Positions 8,042 through 15,560 of a DNA stretch of 64,000 nucleotides are shown one piece after another. The DNA is taken from NCBI GenBank assembly GCA_964576075.1, contig CAZNTX010000002.1, positions 62,001 through 126,000 on the forward strand, given 5' to 3'. The position numbers and the translations under genes were made by a program. Positions within the stretch are counted from its first letter, which is position 1. Each line of letters begins with the position of its first letter. The notes beneath the pieces are model-generated. The model saw only the letters and a program-made list of their open reading frames with translations, did no database searches and had not been told where the DNA came from. Source of the DNA: Thermohalobaculum sp964576075 (lineage in GTDB: Bacteria > Pseudomonadota > Alphaproteobacteria > Rhodobacterales > Rhodobacteraceae).

Positions 8042-9412
8042 ATGCGCCGGAGCGCGAGCTGGAGGCCGCATCTGCCCGAGGGGGCCGGGCGCTTGCACGA
8101 GCGGCTGACCGAGGCGCTGGCGGAGGCGATCCTCACCGGCGAGCTCGCCCCTGGCGCGCCCTTGCCGGCGCATCGCACGCTCGCGGCCGATCTCGGGCTC
8201 GGCGTCGGCACTGTGACGCGGGCCTACGACCTGTTGCAGCGGCGCGGCCTCGCGCGCTCGGAGAAGGGGCGGGGCACCTTCGTCGCGGCGCGCGCGCCGG
8301 AGCGGCCCGCGCGGATCGACCTCTCGGTCAACCTGCCGCCCCCCGCCCTCTCGCCCGCGATGCTCGCCGAGATCATGGAGCGCGCGGCCGGATCGGCCGA
8401 GGCGGAGCTCTTCACCCGCTACACCCCGACCGCCGGCCTGCCCGAGCACCGCGCCGCGCTCGCCGCCGCGATCGGGGAGCGGCGCGGGCGGGAGGTCGAT
8501 CCGGCGCGGCTCATGCTCGCCAACGGCGCGCAGCACGGGCTCTTCGTCGCCCTCGCTGCGGCGCCGGCGGGGCCGCTCGCGATCGAGGCGCTCAGCTATC
8601 CCGGGGCGCTGCGCGCGGCGCGGGCGCTCGGGCGGCGGCTCGTGCCGCTTGAGATGGACGGGGAGGGGGTCCGCCCGGAGGCGCTGCGCCGGGCGGTCGC
8701 CGCGCCGGATCCGCCGCGGGCGGCCTATCTCATGCCCTCGCTGCAGAACCCGACGGGGGCGACCATGTCGCCCGAGCGCCGGGCGGAGATCGTCGAGATC
8801 GCCCGGGCCGCGGACCTCGCGCTGGTCGAGGACGACGTCTACGCCGTCTTCGCCCCCGCAGAGCTGGCGACGCTGGCAGAGCTCGCGCCGGAACGGGTGT
8901 TCCATGTGGGCAGCCTCTCCAAGTCGCTCGCGCCGGGGCTCAGGCTCGGCTATCTGGTGGCGCCCGCGGCGGCGGTGGAGAGCTGCCTCGGCTGGATGCG
9001 GGCGACGCAGTCGATGGCCAACCCGCTTTCGAGCCTCGTGATGGCGGAGGGGCTCTCGCGGGGGATCGTCGCTTCGGTCGCGCGCACGATCAGGGGCGAG
9101 GCCGCGCGGCGCACGGCGCTCGCCCGCGCGGTCCTCGGCGCGCGGCTGGCGCCGAGCCGGCATGCCGGGCTGCATGTCTGGGCGCCGATGGCGACGGCGG
9201 AGGCGCGCGACGTGGTCCTCGCCGCCGCCCGCCTCGGCGTGACGCTGGCCCCGCCGGACGCCTTCCTGGCCGATCCGGGGGCGGCGAGCTCGGGGCTCCG
9301 GCTCTGCCTCGGCACCCTGCCCGAGCCCGATCTGCGCGCGGCGCTCGAGACGGTGGCGGGGGTGCTCGCGGCCGGGGCAGGGGAGGCGCTGGCGCTCGAG
9401 CCCGTGGTCTGA
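8042..9412 (+). CDS. MocR/GabR-type GntR regulator with aminotransferase domain
   Basis: Transcription factor of 456 residues. A winged-helix GntR domain occupies about residues 15-80 (LPAHRTLAADLGLGVGTVTR). A fold-type I PLP aminotransferase-like domain follows, with LMPSLQNPTGATMS, the aspartate in LVEDDVYA, and the Schiff-base lysine in HVGSLSKSLAPGLRLGY. Such regulators bind PLP and an amino compound to control a neighbouring gene. AGGAG lies six bases before the ATG. The divergent hydrolase gene is the most likely target. Confidence 0.85.
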   Translation: MRRSASWRPHLPEGAGRLHERLTEALAEAILTGELAPGAPLPAHRTLAADLGLGVGTVTRAYDLLQRRGLARSEKGRGTFVAARAPERPARIDLSVNLPPPALSPAMLAEIMERAAGSAEAELFTRYTPTAGLPEHRAALAAAIGERRGREVDPARLMLANGAQHGLFVALAAAPAGPLAIEALSYPGALRAARALGRRLVPLEMDGEGVRPEALRRAVAAPDPPRAAYLMPSLQNPTGATMSPERRAEIVEIARAADLALVEDDVYAVFAPAELATLAELAPERVFHVGSLSKSLAPGLRLGYLVAPAAAVESCLGWMRATQSMANPLSSLVMAEGLSRGIVASVARTIRGEAARRTALARAVLGARLAPSRHAGLHVWAPMATAEARDVVLAAARLGVTLAPPDAFLADPGAASSGLRLCLGTLPEPDLRAALETVAGVLAAGAGEALALEPVV

Positions 9413-9424
9413 GGCAAGCGGCGC

Positions 9425-9856
9425 TCACGAACCCGCGGCGGGTTCGGCGGGCTCGGGCGGGGCCTCGGGGAGCGGCTCGAGGGTGAGGCGGACCGGGTTC
9501 GGGACGAGATCGAGCGCGGCGCCCGAGGCCGCGTCGACCGCGACGCCGATGAGCCCGCCGAAGAGCGCGTTGCCGGCCATGCCGAGGGCGCCCGCATCGG
9601 CGACTTCGTTGCTGACGCGCGCTGTCGCGGGGGCGTGGCCGGGCTTCTCCGCGGTCACCGTGAGCTCGCTCCGGCGCGGCAGGCGGAAGGCGCAGGGGCT
9701 CGCCGGGCAGGTATGGCCGGTGGTCAGCCGGACCTCGGCGCCGGGCGGATCGGTCTCGACCACGAGGGTGTCCTCGGTGCCGCGGGTGATGGTGGTGTAG
9801 CCCGCGGCGAGGGCGGCGAGGGCGGCGAGCGCGGCGAGGCGGGGGGTGGCGGTCAT
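9425..9856 (-). CDS. PEGA-domain envelope protein with lost lipobox cysteine
   Basis: Protein of 143 residues related to small cell-envelope lipoproteins with a PEGA-type carbohydrate/peptidoglycan-associated segment (VVETDPPGAEVRLTTGHTCP, then SELTVTAEKPGHAP). A glycine/alanine-rich hydrophobic segment (MAGNALFGGLIGVAVDAASG) follows, and the LDLVPNPVRLTLEP end is typical. Relatives usually carry an L-x-G-C-A-T lipobox. Here the corresponding residue is tyrosine (TAC for TGC) in LAAGYTTI, so lipidation seems impossible. GGGAGAG precedes the ATG. Stop codons of this gene and the MocR gene are 12 bases apart. Confidence 0.65.
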   Translation of the reverse strand: MTATPRLAALAALAALAAGYTTITRGTEDTLVVETDPPGAEVRLTTGHTCPASPCAFRLPRRSELTVTAEKPGHAPATARVSNEVADAGALGMAGNALFGGLIGVAVDAASGAALDLVPNPVRLTLEPLPEAPPEPAEPAAGS

Positions 9857-9932
9857 GGGTCTCTCCCTGTCGGACGGTGGGTGTGGCCGCGACCGGGATA
9901 GACGGGGCAGGGTGGCGAAACCGGTCGCCCTC

Positions 9933-10913
9933 TCAGGGGAAGGCGGGAAAGTCGTCCCGACGGTGGCCCTCGACGAGGCGGCGCAGCGCCTCCGGGGCGA
10001 GAACCTCCACGGCGTCGCCCCACATATAGAGATGCCAGGCCATTTCGAGCCGGCCGCAGGCGGCGAAGCGCACCGTGAGCGTGCCGTCCTCGCCCTCCTC
10101 GACCCGTTGCGATGGGTGGAACTCGAACTCGCGGGCGGCGGCCGCGGCGCGGGGGGCGAAGCGCCAGACCACCTCGGCGGTCTCGTCGGGGTCGTGATAG
10201 CTGCCGAAGGCCCGGGCGGCATAGGCTTCGAGCGAGAAGTCCGGATCGCGGGCGAAGCTCTCGGGCAGGAGGCGGGCCGCGGCGATCCGGTCGAGGCGGA
10301 AATTGCGCAGCCGCTCCGGCTTGTCGATCTGGCGGGCGACGAGGTAGCGGCGGAGCCCGATCAGCAGGCCCATCGGCTCGACGACGCGCTCCTGCGTCTC
10401 GGCGCCGTAGCGGAGCGCGAGGCGGAAGGGGCCCTTGAGCGCCTGGGTCAGCGCCTCGGAGACGGCGGGGGACGCGCGCACGCGGGGGCCGGGGCGGGCG
10501 GCGTAGCCCTGCGCCTCGAGCACCGCCTCGGCATCGGTCTCGGCGGCGCGGGCATGGGGGCCGGGCATCGCGGCGAGCAGCCGGTCGCGCAGGCCCCGGA
10601 GGGCTTCGGCGTCGCCCTCGCGCCCGTCGCGCTCGGCGGCGCGGACGCTCATCTCGAGCGCGACGAGTTCGGATTCCTTCACCCCCTGGAGCGCGGCGAG
10701 CCCCGGATCGCGGAGCTTCCAGCGCCTGCGGCGGTCCGGGTCCTCGCCGATCTCGACCCGGTCGAACACCTCCTCGAGGGCGCGGGCCATGCGCTGCGCC
10801 GTGCGGTGATCGACCTCGAAGGCCTCGGCGATCTCGGCGAGCGTCACGCCGCCATGGCGCGCCGCGGCCATCTCGGCGAGCCGCAGGATCTGTTTGGCTT
10901 TCGCGAAGGCCAT
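9933..10913 (-). CDS. WYL-domain transcriptional regulator
   Basis: Regulator of 326 residues. The N-terminal helix-turn-helix (about 1-75, with TLAEIAEAFEVDHRTAQRMA) is followed by a linker and a WYL domain (about 140-230, including LRYLVARQIDKPERLRNFRLDRI). A WCX-like C-terminal part completes it. WYL proteins bind nucleic acids or nucleotide-like ligands and often control defence, DNA-repair or CRISPR genes. The chosen start is the first methionine of the HTH; its ribosome-binding site is only moderate. It is divergent from a HEPN protein gene, 87 bases apart. Confidence 0.85.
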   Translation of the reverse strand: MAFAKAKQILRLAEMAAARHGGVTLAEIAEAFEVDHRTAQRMARALEEVFDRVEIGEDPDRRRRWKLRDPGLAALQGVKESELVALEMSVRAAERDGREGDAEALRGLRDRLLAAMPGPHARAAETDAEAVLEAQGYAARPGPRVRASPAVSEALTQALKGPFRLALRYGAETQERVVEPMGLLIGLRRYLVARQIDKPERLRNFRLDRIAAARLLPESFARDPDFSLEAYAARAFGSYHDPDETAEVVWRFAPRAAAAAREFEFHPSQRVEEGEDGTLTVRFAACGRLEMAWHLYMWGDAVEVLAPEALRRLVEGHRRDDFPAFP

Positions 10914-11000
10914 GTCCCCACCCCGACCGCTTTTGTCACCCAAATCATGCCATCGATTCGCGTAGAATGCAGCCTTTCGCCGAGGAGCCCGACCGCGAGC

Positions 11001-11687
11001 ATGACCGAGGACGCCTTGACCGACCCCCGCAGCGCCACCCCCGTCCACGACCGGCTGAAACAGACCCAGCGCCGCCTGCGCGGCGGCTTCCCCGAGACGC
11101 TCGGCCTGCGCGTCCACCGCGCGATCAGCTGGATCGGGCGGGCCGAGCGCGAGGAGGCGGACGACGACGCCCGGTTCGTCTTCCTCTGGATCGCCTTCAA
11201 CGCCGCCTATGCCGAGGAGCGCGCCCCGGAGGAGACCGAGCGCGACGCCTTCCGCCGCTTCTTCGAGCGCATCGTCGCGCGCGACGGCGAGGGCCGGGTA
11301 CAGGAGGCGGTCTGGACCCGCTTTCCCCACGAGATCCGGGTGATGCTCGACAACCGCTTCGTCTTCCACCCGTTCTGGGCGCATTACAACGGCCTGCCCG
11401 GATACGACGACTGGGAGGACCGCTTCGCCGCCGCGAAGATCCGCGCGCTCCGCGCCCTGGCCGCGCGGGACACCGCGACGGTGCTCTCGGTGATCTTCGA
11501 CCGGCTCTACACCCTGCGCAACCAGATCGTGCATGGCGGCGCGACCTGGGGCGGGCGGGTCAACCGCGCGCAACTCCGCGACGGCGCGGCGATCCTCTGG
11601 ACGCTCCTGCCCCGCTTCGTCGAGATCATGATGGCGGACCCGGACGCGGATTGGGGCGCGCCCTTCTACCCGGTGGTGGAGGACTGA
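11001..11687 (+). CDS. HEPN-family putative ribonuclease
   Basis: Protein of 228 residues with an all-helical composition and RNQIVHGGATW at 173-183, a HEPN active-site motif of the RNxxxH form (Arg173, His178). HEPN proteins are metal-independent RNases common in toxin-antitoxin and anti-phage systems, although Apea-like members also occur outside them. Upstream sequence FVFLWIAFNAAYAEE matches the first conserved helix of this subgroup. GAGGAG lies upstream of the chosen ATG, somewhat distant; an alternative ATG at 10947 is possible. It is paired divergently with the WYL regulator gene. Confidence 0.6.
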   Translation: MTEDALTDPRSATPVHDRLKQTQRRLRGGFPETLGLRVHRAISWIGRAEREEADDDARFVFLWIAFNAAYAEERAPEETERDAFRRFFERIVARDGEGRVQEAVWTRFPHEIRVMLDNRFVFHPFWAHYNGLPGYDDWEDRFAAAKIRALRALAARDTATVLSVIFDRLYTLRNQIVHGGATWGGRVNRAQLRDGAAILWTLLPRFVEIMMADPDADWGAPFYPVVED

Positions 11688-11692
11688 CCCCC

Positions 11693-11712
11693 GGCGGCGC
11701 CGTGCGGCCGCC
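11693..11712. terminator. candidate bidirectional hairpin between convergent genes
   Basis: GGCGGC and GCCGCC flank an eight-base loop in the 27 bases between the HEPN and COG2403 stop codons. There is no U-tract, so rho-independent function is uncertain. Confidence 0.3.
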
Positions 11713-11714
11713 CG

Positions 11715-13046
11715 TCAGCCGATCCGCGCGAGGGCCGCGTCGACGAGATCGGCGAGGCGGGGCTCCCCGGCATCGGCATAGTCGTAGCGGGCGCGAATCA
11801 CCGGGGGCGCGATCTCGATCAGCTCGGCGAGATCGCAGGGCGTGGCCAGCACCACCGCCTCGGGCGCGCAGGCGGCGATCGTCGCCTCGAGGGCTGCGAG
11901 TTGGTCCGCGCCGTAGCCGAGGGCGGGCAGGACCGGGCCGATATGGGGATGGGCGCGAAACGCCTCGGCGACGGCGCCGACGGCATGGGGCCGCGGGTCG
12001 ACGAGCTCGGCCCCCGCCGCGCGCGCCGCGACATAGCCCGCGCCATGGGCCATGCCCCCATGGGTGAGCGTCGGCCCGTCCTCGACCACGAGCACGCGCC
12101 GCCCCCGCACCGCCTCCGGATCCGACAGCGTCACCGGCGAGGCCCCGCGGAGGATCCGTGCGCCCGGCGCGAGCCGCTCCGCCGCCGTGGCGCTCGCCGC
12201 CGCCGCCTCGGCCCCGGCCGCGTCGGTCTTGGCCACGACGACGATGTCGGCCATGCGCAGCGCCGCCTCGCCGGGGTGATAGGCGCTCTCATGGCCCGGG
12301 CGGAGGGGGTCGACGAGGGTGATCATCAGATCGGGGGCGAGGAAGGGGAGGTCGTTGTTCCCCCCGTCCCAGAGGATGACGTCGGCCTCCGCCGCCGCGG
12401 CCTCGGCGATGCGGGCATAGTCGACGCCGGCGAAGACCACGGTGCCCGCGGCGATGTGGGGCTCGTATTCCTCCCGCTCCTCGACGGTGCAGGCCGCCGC
12501 CGCGAGATCCGCGCGCGAGGCGAAGCGCTGCACCGCTTGGGCCTCGAGGTCGCCATAGGGCATCGGGTGGCGCAGCACCGCGACCCGCCGGCCCCGCTCC
12601 GTCAGATGCCGCGAGAGATGGCGCGCCACCTGCGACTTGCCGCAGCCCGTGCGCACCGCGCAGACCGCGACGACGGGGACCGCGGCGCGGATCATCGTCT
12701 GCCGCGCGCCGGGCAGCAGGAAATCGGCGCCCGCGGCGAGGGCGCGGGAGGCTGCGTGCATCACCGTCTCATGGGCGACGTCGCTATAGGCGAAGACCAC
12801 CCGGTCGACCCGCGCCGCGCGGCAAAGCTCGGCCAGATCGCCCTCCTCGCGGATCGCGATGCCTTGGGGATAGAGCGCCCCGGCGAGGGCCGGGGGGTAG
12901 CGCCGCCCGGCGATGCCGGGGATCTGCGCCGCGGTGAAGGCGACGACCTCGGCTCGGGGGTCCTCGCGGTAGAGCGTGTTGAAGACGTGGAAGTCCCGCC
13001 CCGCGGCCCCCATGATCACGATGCGCTTGCGCTCTCGCGCGCTCAC
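11715..13046 (-). CDS. COG2403 P-loop protein (cyclic 2,3-diphosphoglycerate synthetase-like)
   Basis: Protein of 443 residues. The N-terminal part is Rossmann-like (IVIMGAAGRDFHVFN). A P-loop VCAVRTGCGKSQ follows at about 151-162, and then an SIMIBI-like region with LWDGGNNDLPF, TLVDPLRPG and VVVAKTDA. These features match the COG2403 family, which includes archaeal cyclic 2,3-diphosphoglycerate synthetase; most bacterial members have no tested role. The start is GTG at 13046, supported by AAGGAGG eight bases upstream. It could be a GTPase or kinase acting on a small phosphorylated metabolite. Confidence 0.65.
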   Translation of the reverse strand: MSARERKRIVIMGAAGRDFHVFNTLYREDPRAEVVAFTAAQIPGIAGRRYPPALAGALYPQGIAIREEGDLAELCRAARVDRVVFAYSDVAHETVMHAASRALAAGADFLLPGARQTMIRAAVPVVAVCAVRTGCGKSQVARHLSRHLTERGRRVAVLRHPMPYGDLEAQAVQRFASRADLAAAACTVEEREEYEPHIAAGTVVFAGVDYARIAEAAAAEADVILWDGGNNDLPFLAPDLMITLVDPLRPGHESAYHPGEAALRMADIVVVAKTDAAGAEAAAASATAAERLAPGARILRGASPVTLSDPEAVRGRRVLVVEDGPTLTHGGMAHGAGYVAARAAGAELVDPRPHAVGAVAEAFRAHPHIGPVLPALGYGADQLAALEATIAACAPEAVVLATPCDLAELIEIAPPVIRARYDYADAGEPRLADLVDAALARIG

Positions 13047-13241
13047 CTTCGGCCTCCTTCGATCCGCGTCGCCGATCCGCCAGAGCCTAGGGGCTGGGGC
13101 GCTGGCGTCCCATGACGTGGATCAACGCTCCGGCAGGCGGGGGGGGCGATTGCCCGATGTCAACGCCGCCTCTCCGGCGGGCGGATAGCCTCGTCGGGCC
13201 GGCCGCGCGGCGGGGAGCGCCAGCCCAAGAAGGAGGAGAGC

Positions 13242-13822
13242 ATGGAGACCGGACTCGAGATCGCCTTCCACAACATGGACCACTCGCCCGCCGTCGAGCA
13301 GCGGGTGCGCCAGCGCATCGCCCGGCTCGAGCAGGTGTGCGGCCGGCTGACGAGCTGCCGCGTCGTCCTCGACGCGCCGCACACGCACCACCGCAAGGGC
13401 AACCGCTACGAGGTCCGCATCGAGGCGCATGCCCCGACCCACCGCTTCGTCGTCGACCGCGCGCCCGGGGACCGCGGCGCCCACGAGGATCTGACCCTCG
13501 CCATCCGCGACGCCTTCGACGCCATGGAGCGCCAGATCCGCCGCTGGAAGGAGCGGCATTCCGGCCGTCCCGAGACCCATGCGACGCCGCTCGAGGGCCG
13601 CATCGCCGAACTCCGCCCGGACCGCGATTTCGGCCAGATCGGGCTCACCGACGGCCGGCTCGTCTATTTCCACAGGAACGCGTGGTCGATGGCGCGTTCG
13701 ACGCGCTCGCCGAGGGCGATCCGGTGGAGGTCGCGCTCGATTCGGGCGACAGCGAGAAGGGCCCCCATGCGAGCGCCGTCCGCCCGATCTCCGGCGCCCG
13801 CTTCGTCAGCCGGATGGGCTGA
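13242..13822 (+). pseudogene. HPF/RaiA ribosome-associated protein with cold-shock domain, frameshifted
   Basis: The first 146 codons encode an HPF/RaiA fold (ribosome hibernation or translation inhibition) and the beginning of a cold-shock domain (GRIAELRPDRDFGQIGLTDG, then VYFHRNA). After codon 146, near 13680, the frame is lost and would run on for hundreds of codons without meaning. One base earlier in phase, the expected continuation VVDGAFDALAEGDPVEVAL is found, running to a TGA at 13820-13822. The break fits loss of one C from GCCGTG. Restored length is 193 residues, normal for this fusion. AAGGAGGAG precedes the ATG. Real decay, sequencing error and recoding all remain possible. Confidence 0.75.
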
Positions 13823-13857
13823 GGGGTCGCGACGCCCCCGGCGCCCCGGGCCCGCGA

Positions 13858-15354
13858 TCAGCCGCCGGCCCCGCCGGAGATCGTCGCGGCGACGCGGGCG
13901 GCGCGGGCATGGGCGGCTTCCCGGCTGGGCTCGAGGACGAGCAGCTCGTAGCCCTCCGCCCGCTCGAGGCGCCCGGGCGAGAGGATCACCGCCCCCCGCG
14001 GCCGCGCCGCCCGGTCGAAGAGGTCCGCGCCGACCTCCGCGAGCACCGCGTCGAGGGGGCGCGGCGGGCGGTCCATGGCATAGCCCTCGAGGATCACCGG
14101 CCAGGCCCGGCGCCAGTCCCCGATCAGGCGGTTGGCGAGCGTCATCGGCAGCGAGGTCCCGCCCCAGCGCCCGTTGCACTCGATCCAGTGGAGCGCGGCG
14201 GCGGCCTCGGTCTCGCCGACGAGGATCGCGTCGAAGCTGCACCGCCCGAAATAGCCGAGATGCTGGAAGAGGAGCGAGAGGCAGACGGCCTCCTCGGCGA
14301 GGCGGCGCTGCCAGGGCTCGGGCAGGCGCGTCGGCTCGGCGCCGGCGAAGACCGCCGTCTCGCCATGGGTGATCTGGTCGAAGACGCCCTCGACGACGGG
14401 CAGCCCCGCCGCGGGGTCCGGCACCCAGACCTGCACCGAGGGGCTCGCGAGCACCGGCCGCTCCCAGGCGGTGACGAGGACGGGGAAACGCTCGCTCCAG
14501 CCCGCCGCCTCCAGCCGGGCGCGCAGCCGCGCGTGGAGGCCCTTGGTCGACAGGCCGGCGAGCTCGGAGAGGTCGAGCACCATGTTGCCGGCCGAGCTCG
14601 CGCTGCGGGTGAGCTTGAGGGCGAGGCTCGCATGGCTCTCGGCCATCTCCTCGACCCGGCCCGCGAGGGCGGCGAACCCGTGGGCGGGGACGGTTTCGGG
14701 CAGGGCGCAGGCGCCGAGGAGCTCCGAGACGCGCTCGGCGAACCAGAGCTTGTCGTTGACCGCACGGGCGAGGCCCGGGGGCGGGGCCGCGACGCGCACC
14801 GGGCGGCCCGCGGCCTCGGCGATGCGCGCGCCGAGCCGCCAGACATCCGCGCCGCTCATGTAGGGGACGAGGTTGAGCCCGCCGGCGGCCTGCGCCCGCT
14901 CGGCGAGCCGGGCGAGGAGGGCGGCGTCGGCCTCCGCCGCGCCGGCGAGGGAGGGCGCGGCCGCAGGCTCGGCCGGGGCGAGGATCTCCGGCCGGCCGAG
15001 CCCGAGGGGCCCCGCGCAATAGGCCTCGAAGGCGGGGCTGCGCGCCACGCCGATCAGCGCCGTGTCGCCCTCGCCGGCGAGGAGGAGCGCGCGGTAGCTG
15101 TAGGCGAGATTGCCCTCGGTCTCGAAGAGCGCGATGGCTCCGTGGTCCTCGAGCACGAGCGAGGGCCAGGGGCCGAGCCCGGCGCCGAGGTCGCGCCCGA
15201 GCGGGTCGGTGCGGGCGAGCGCGGGGTCGGCGCGGCGCAGCCGCTCGGCGATCCGGGCGGCGCGGGCGATGCGCTCGGCCGGCAGCGCCGGGACGATCTG
15301 CGCCACGACCGGAATGGCGGGGGAGAGGCCGGGCCCGGGGTCGTTGGTCGGCAT
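13858..15354 (-). CDS. ATP-grasp fold protein of unknown substrate
   Basis: Protein of 498 residues. The C-terminal half has ATP-grasp features: LALKLTRSASSAGNMVLDL (ATP-binding lysine strand and small-residue loop) and ALHWIECNGRWGGTSLPM, the metal-binding E-x-N followed by arginine. Such enzymes join a carboxylate to an amine or thiol via an acyl phosphate. The N-terminal half resembles the ligand-recognition part of peptide-ligase-like orphans. The ATG at 15354 is preferred over the one 45 bases upstream because AGGAGGA lies nine bases before it. It is divergent from the FtsH-type gene. Product unknown. Confidence 0.6.
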   Translation of the reverse strand: MPTNDPGPGLSPAIPVVAQIVPALPAERIARAARIAERLRRADPALARTDPLGRDLGAGLGPWPSLVLEDHGAIALFETEGNLAYSYRALLLAGEGDTALIGVARSPAFEAYCAGPLGLGRPEILAPAEPAAAPSLAGAAEADAALLARLAERAQAAGGLNLVPYMSGADVWRLGARIAEAAGRPVRVAAPPPGLARAVNDKLWFAERVSELLGACALPETVPAHGFAALAGRVEEMAESHASLALKLTRSASSAGNMVLDLSELAGLSTKGLHARLRARLEAAGWSERFPVLVTAWERPVLASPSVQVWVPDPAAGLPVVEGVFDQITHGETAVFAGAEPTRLPEPWQRRLAEEAVCLSLLFQHLGYFGRCSFDAILVGETEAAAALHWIECNGRWGGTSLPMTLANRLIGDWRRAWPVILEGYAMDRPPRPLDAVLAEVGADLFDRAARPRGAVILSPGRLERAEGYELLVLEPSREAAHARAARVAATISGGAGG

Positions 15355-15560
15355 GGATGGCGGTCCTCCTCGCCAGAGCGCCTCCCCAGTCGACCCCATC
15401 TCCCGCCGCCGCGCAACGCGCGCGGACGGGTCCGCCGGCCGGTGGGCGCGCCCGGCGGGCGCTGCGGGCGGCGTGCGTTCGCCGGGCGATGGTGCTAGGC
15501 CAGGGAAAGCGCGACGACGGCGCGGGGCGCCTCGGACAGGCGCGGCGAGGAGGGTGGCTG

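Noticed and set aside
10933..10968. TTGTCA and TAGAAT as a promoter for the HEPN gene
   Set aside because: The spacer is 24 bases, too long for a sigma-70 promoter.
13242..14372. 376-codon version of the HPF gene
   Set aside because: After residue 146 the translation turns to arginine/proline-rich nonsense over the opposite-strand ATP-grasp gene; the true C-terminus is in the neighbouring frame.
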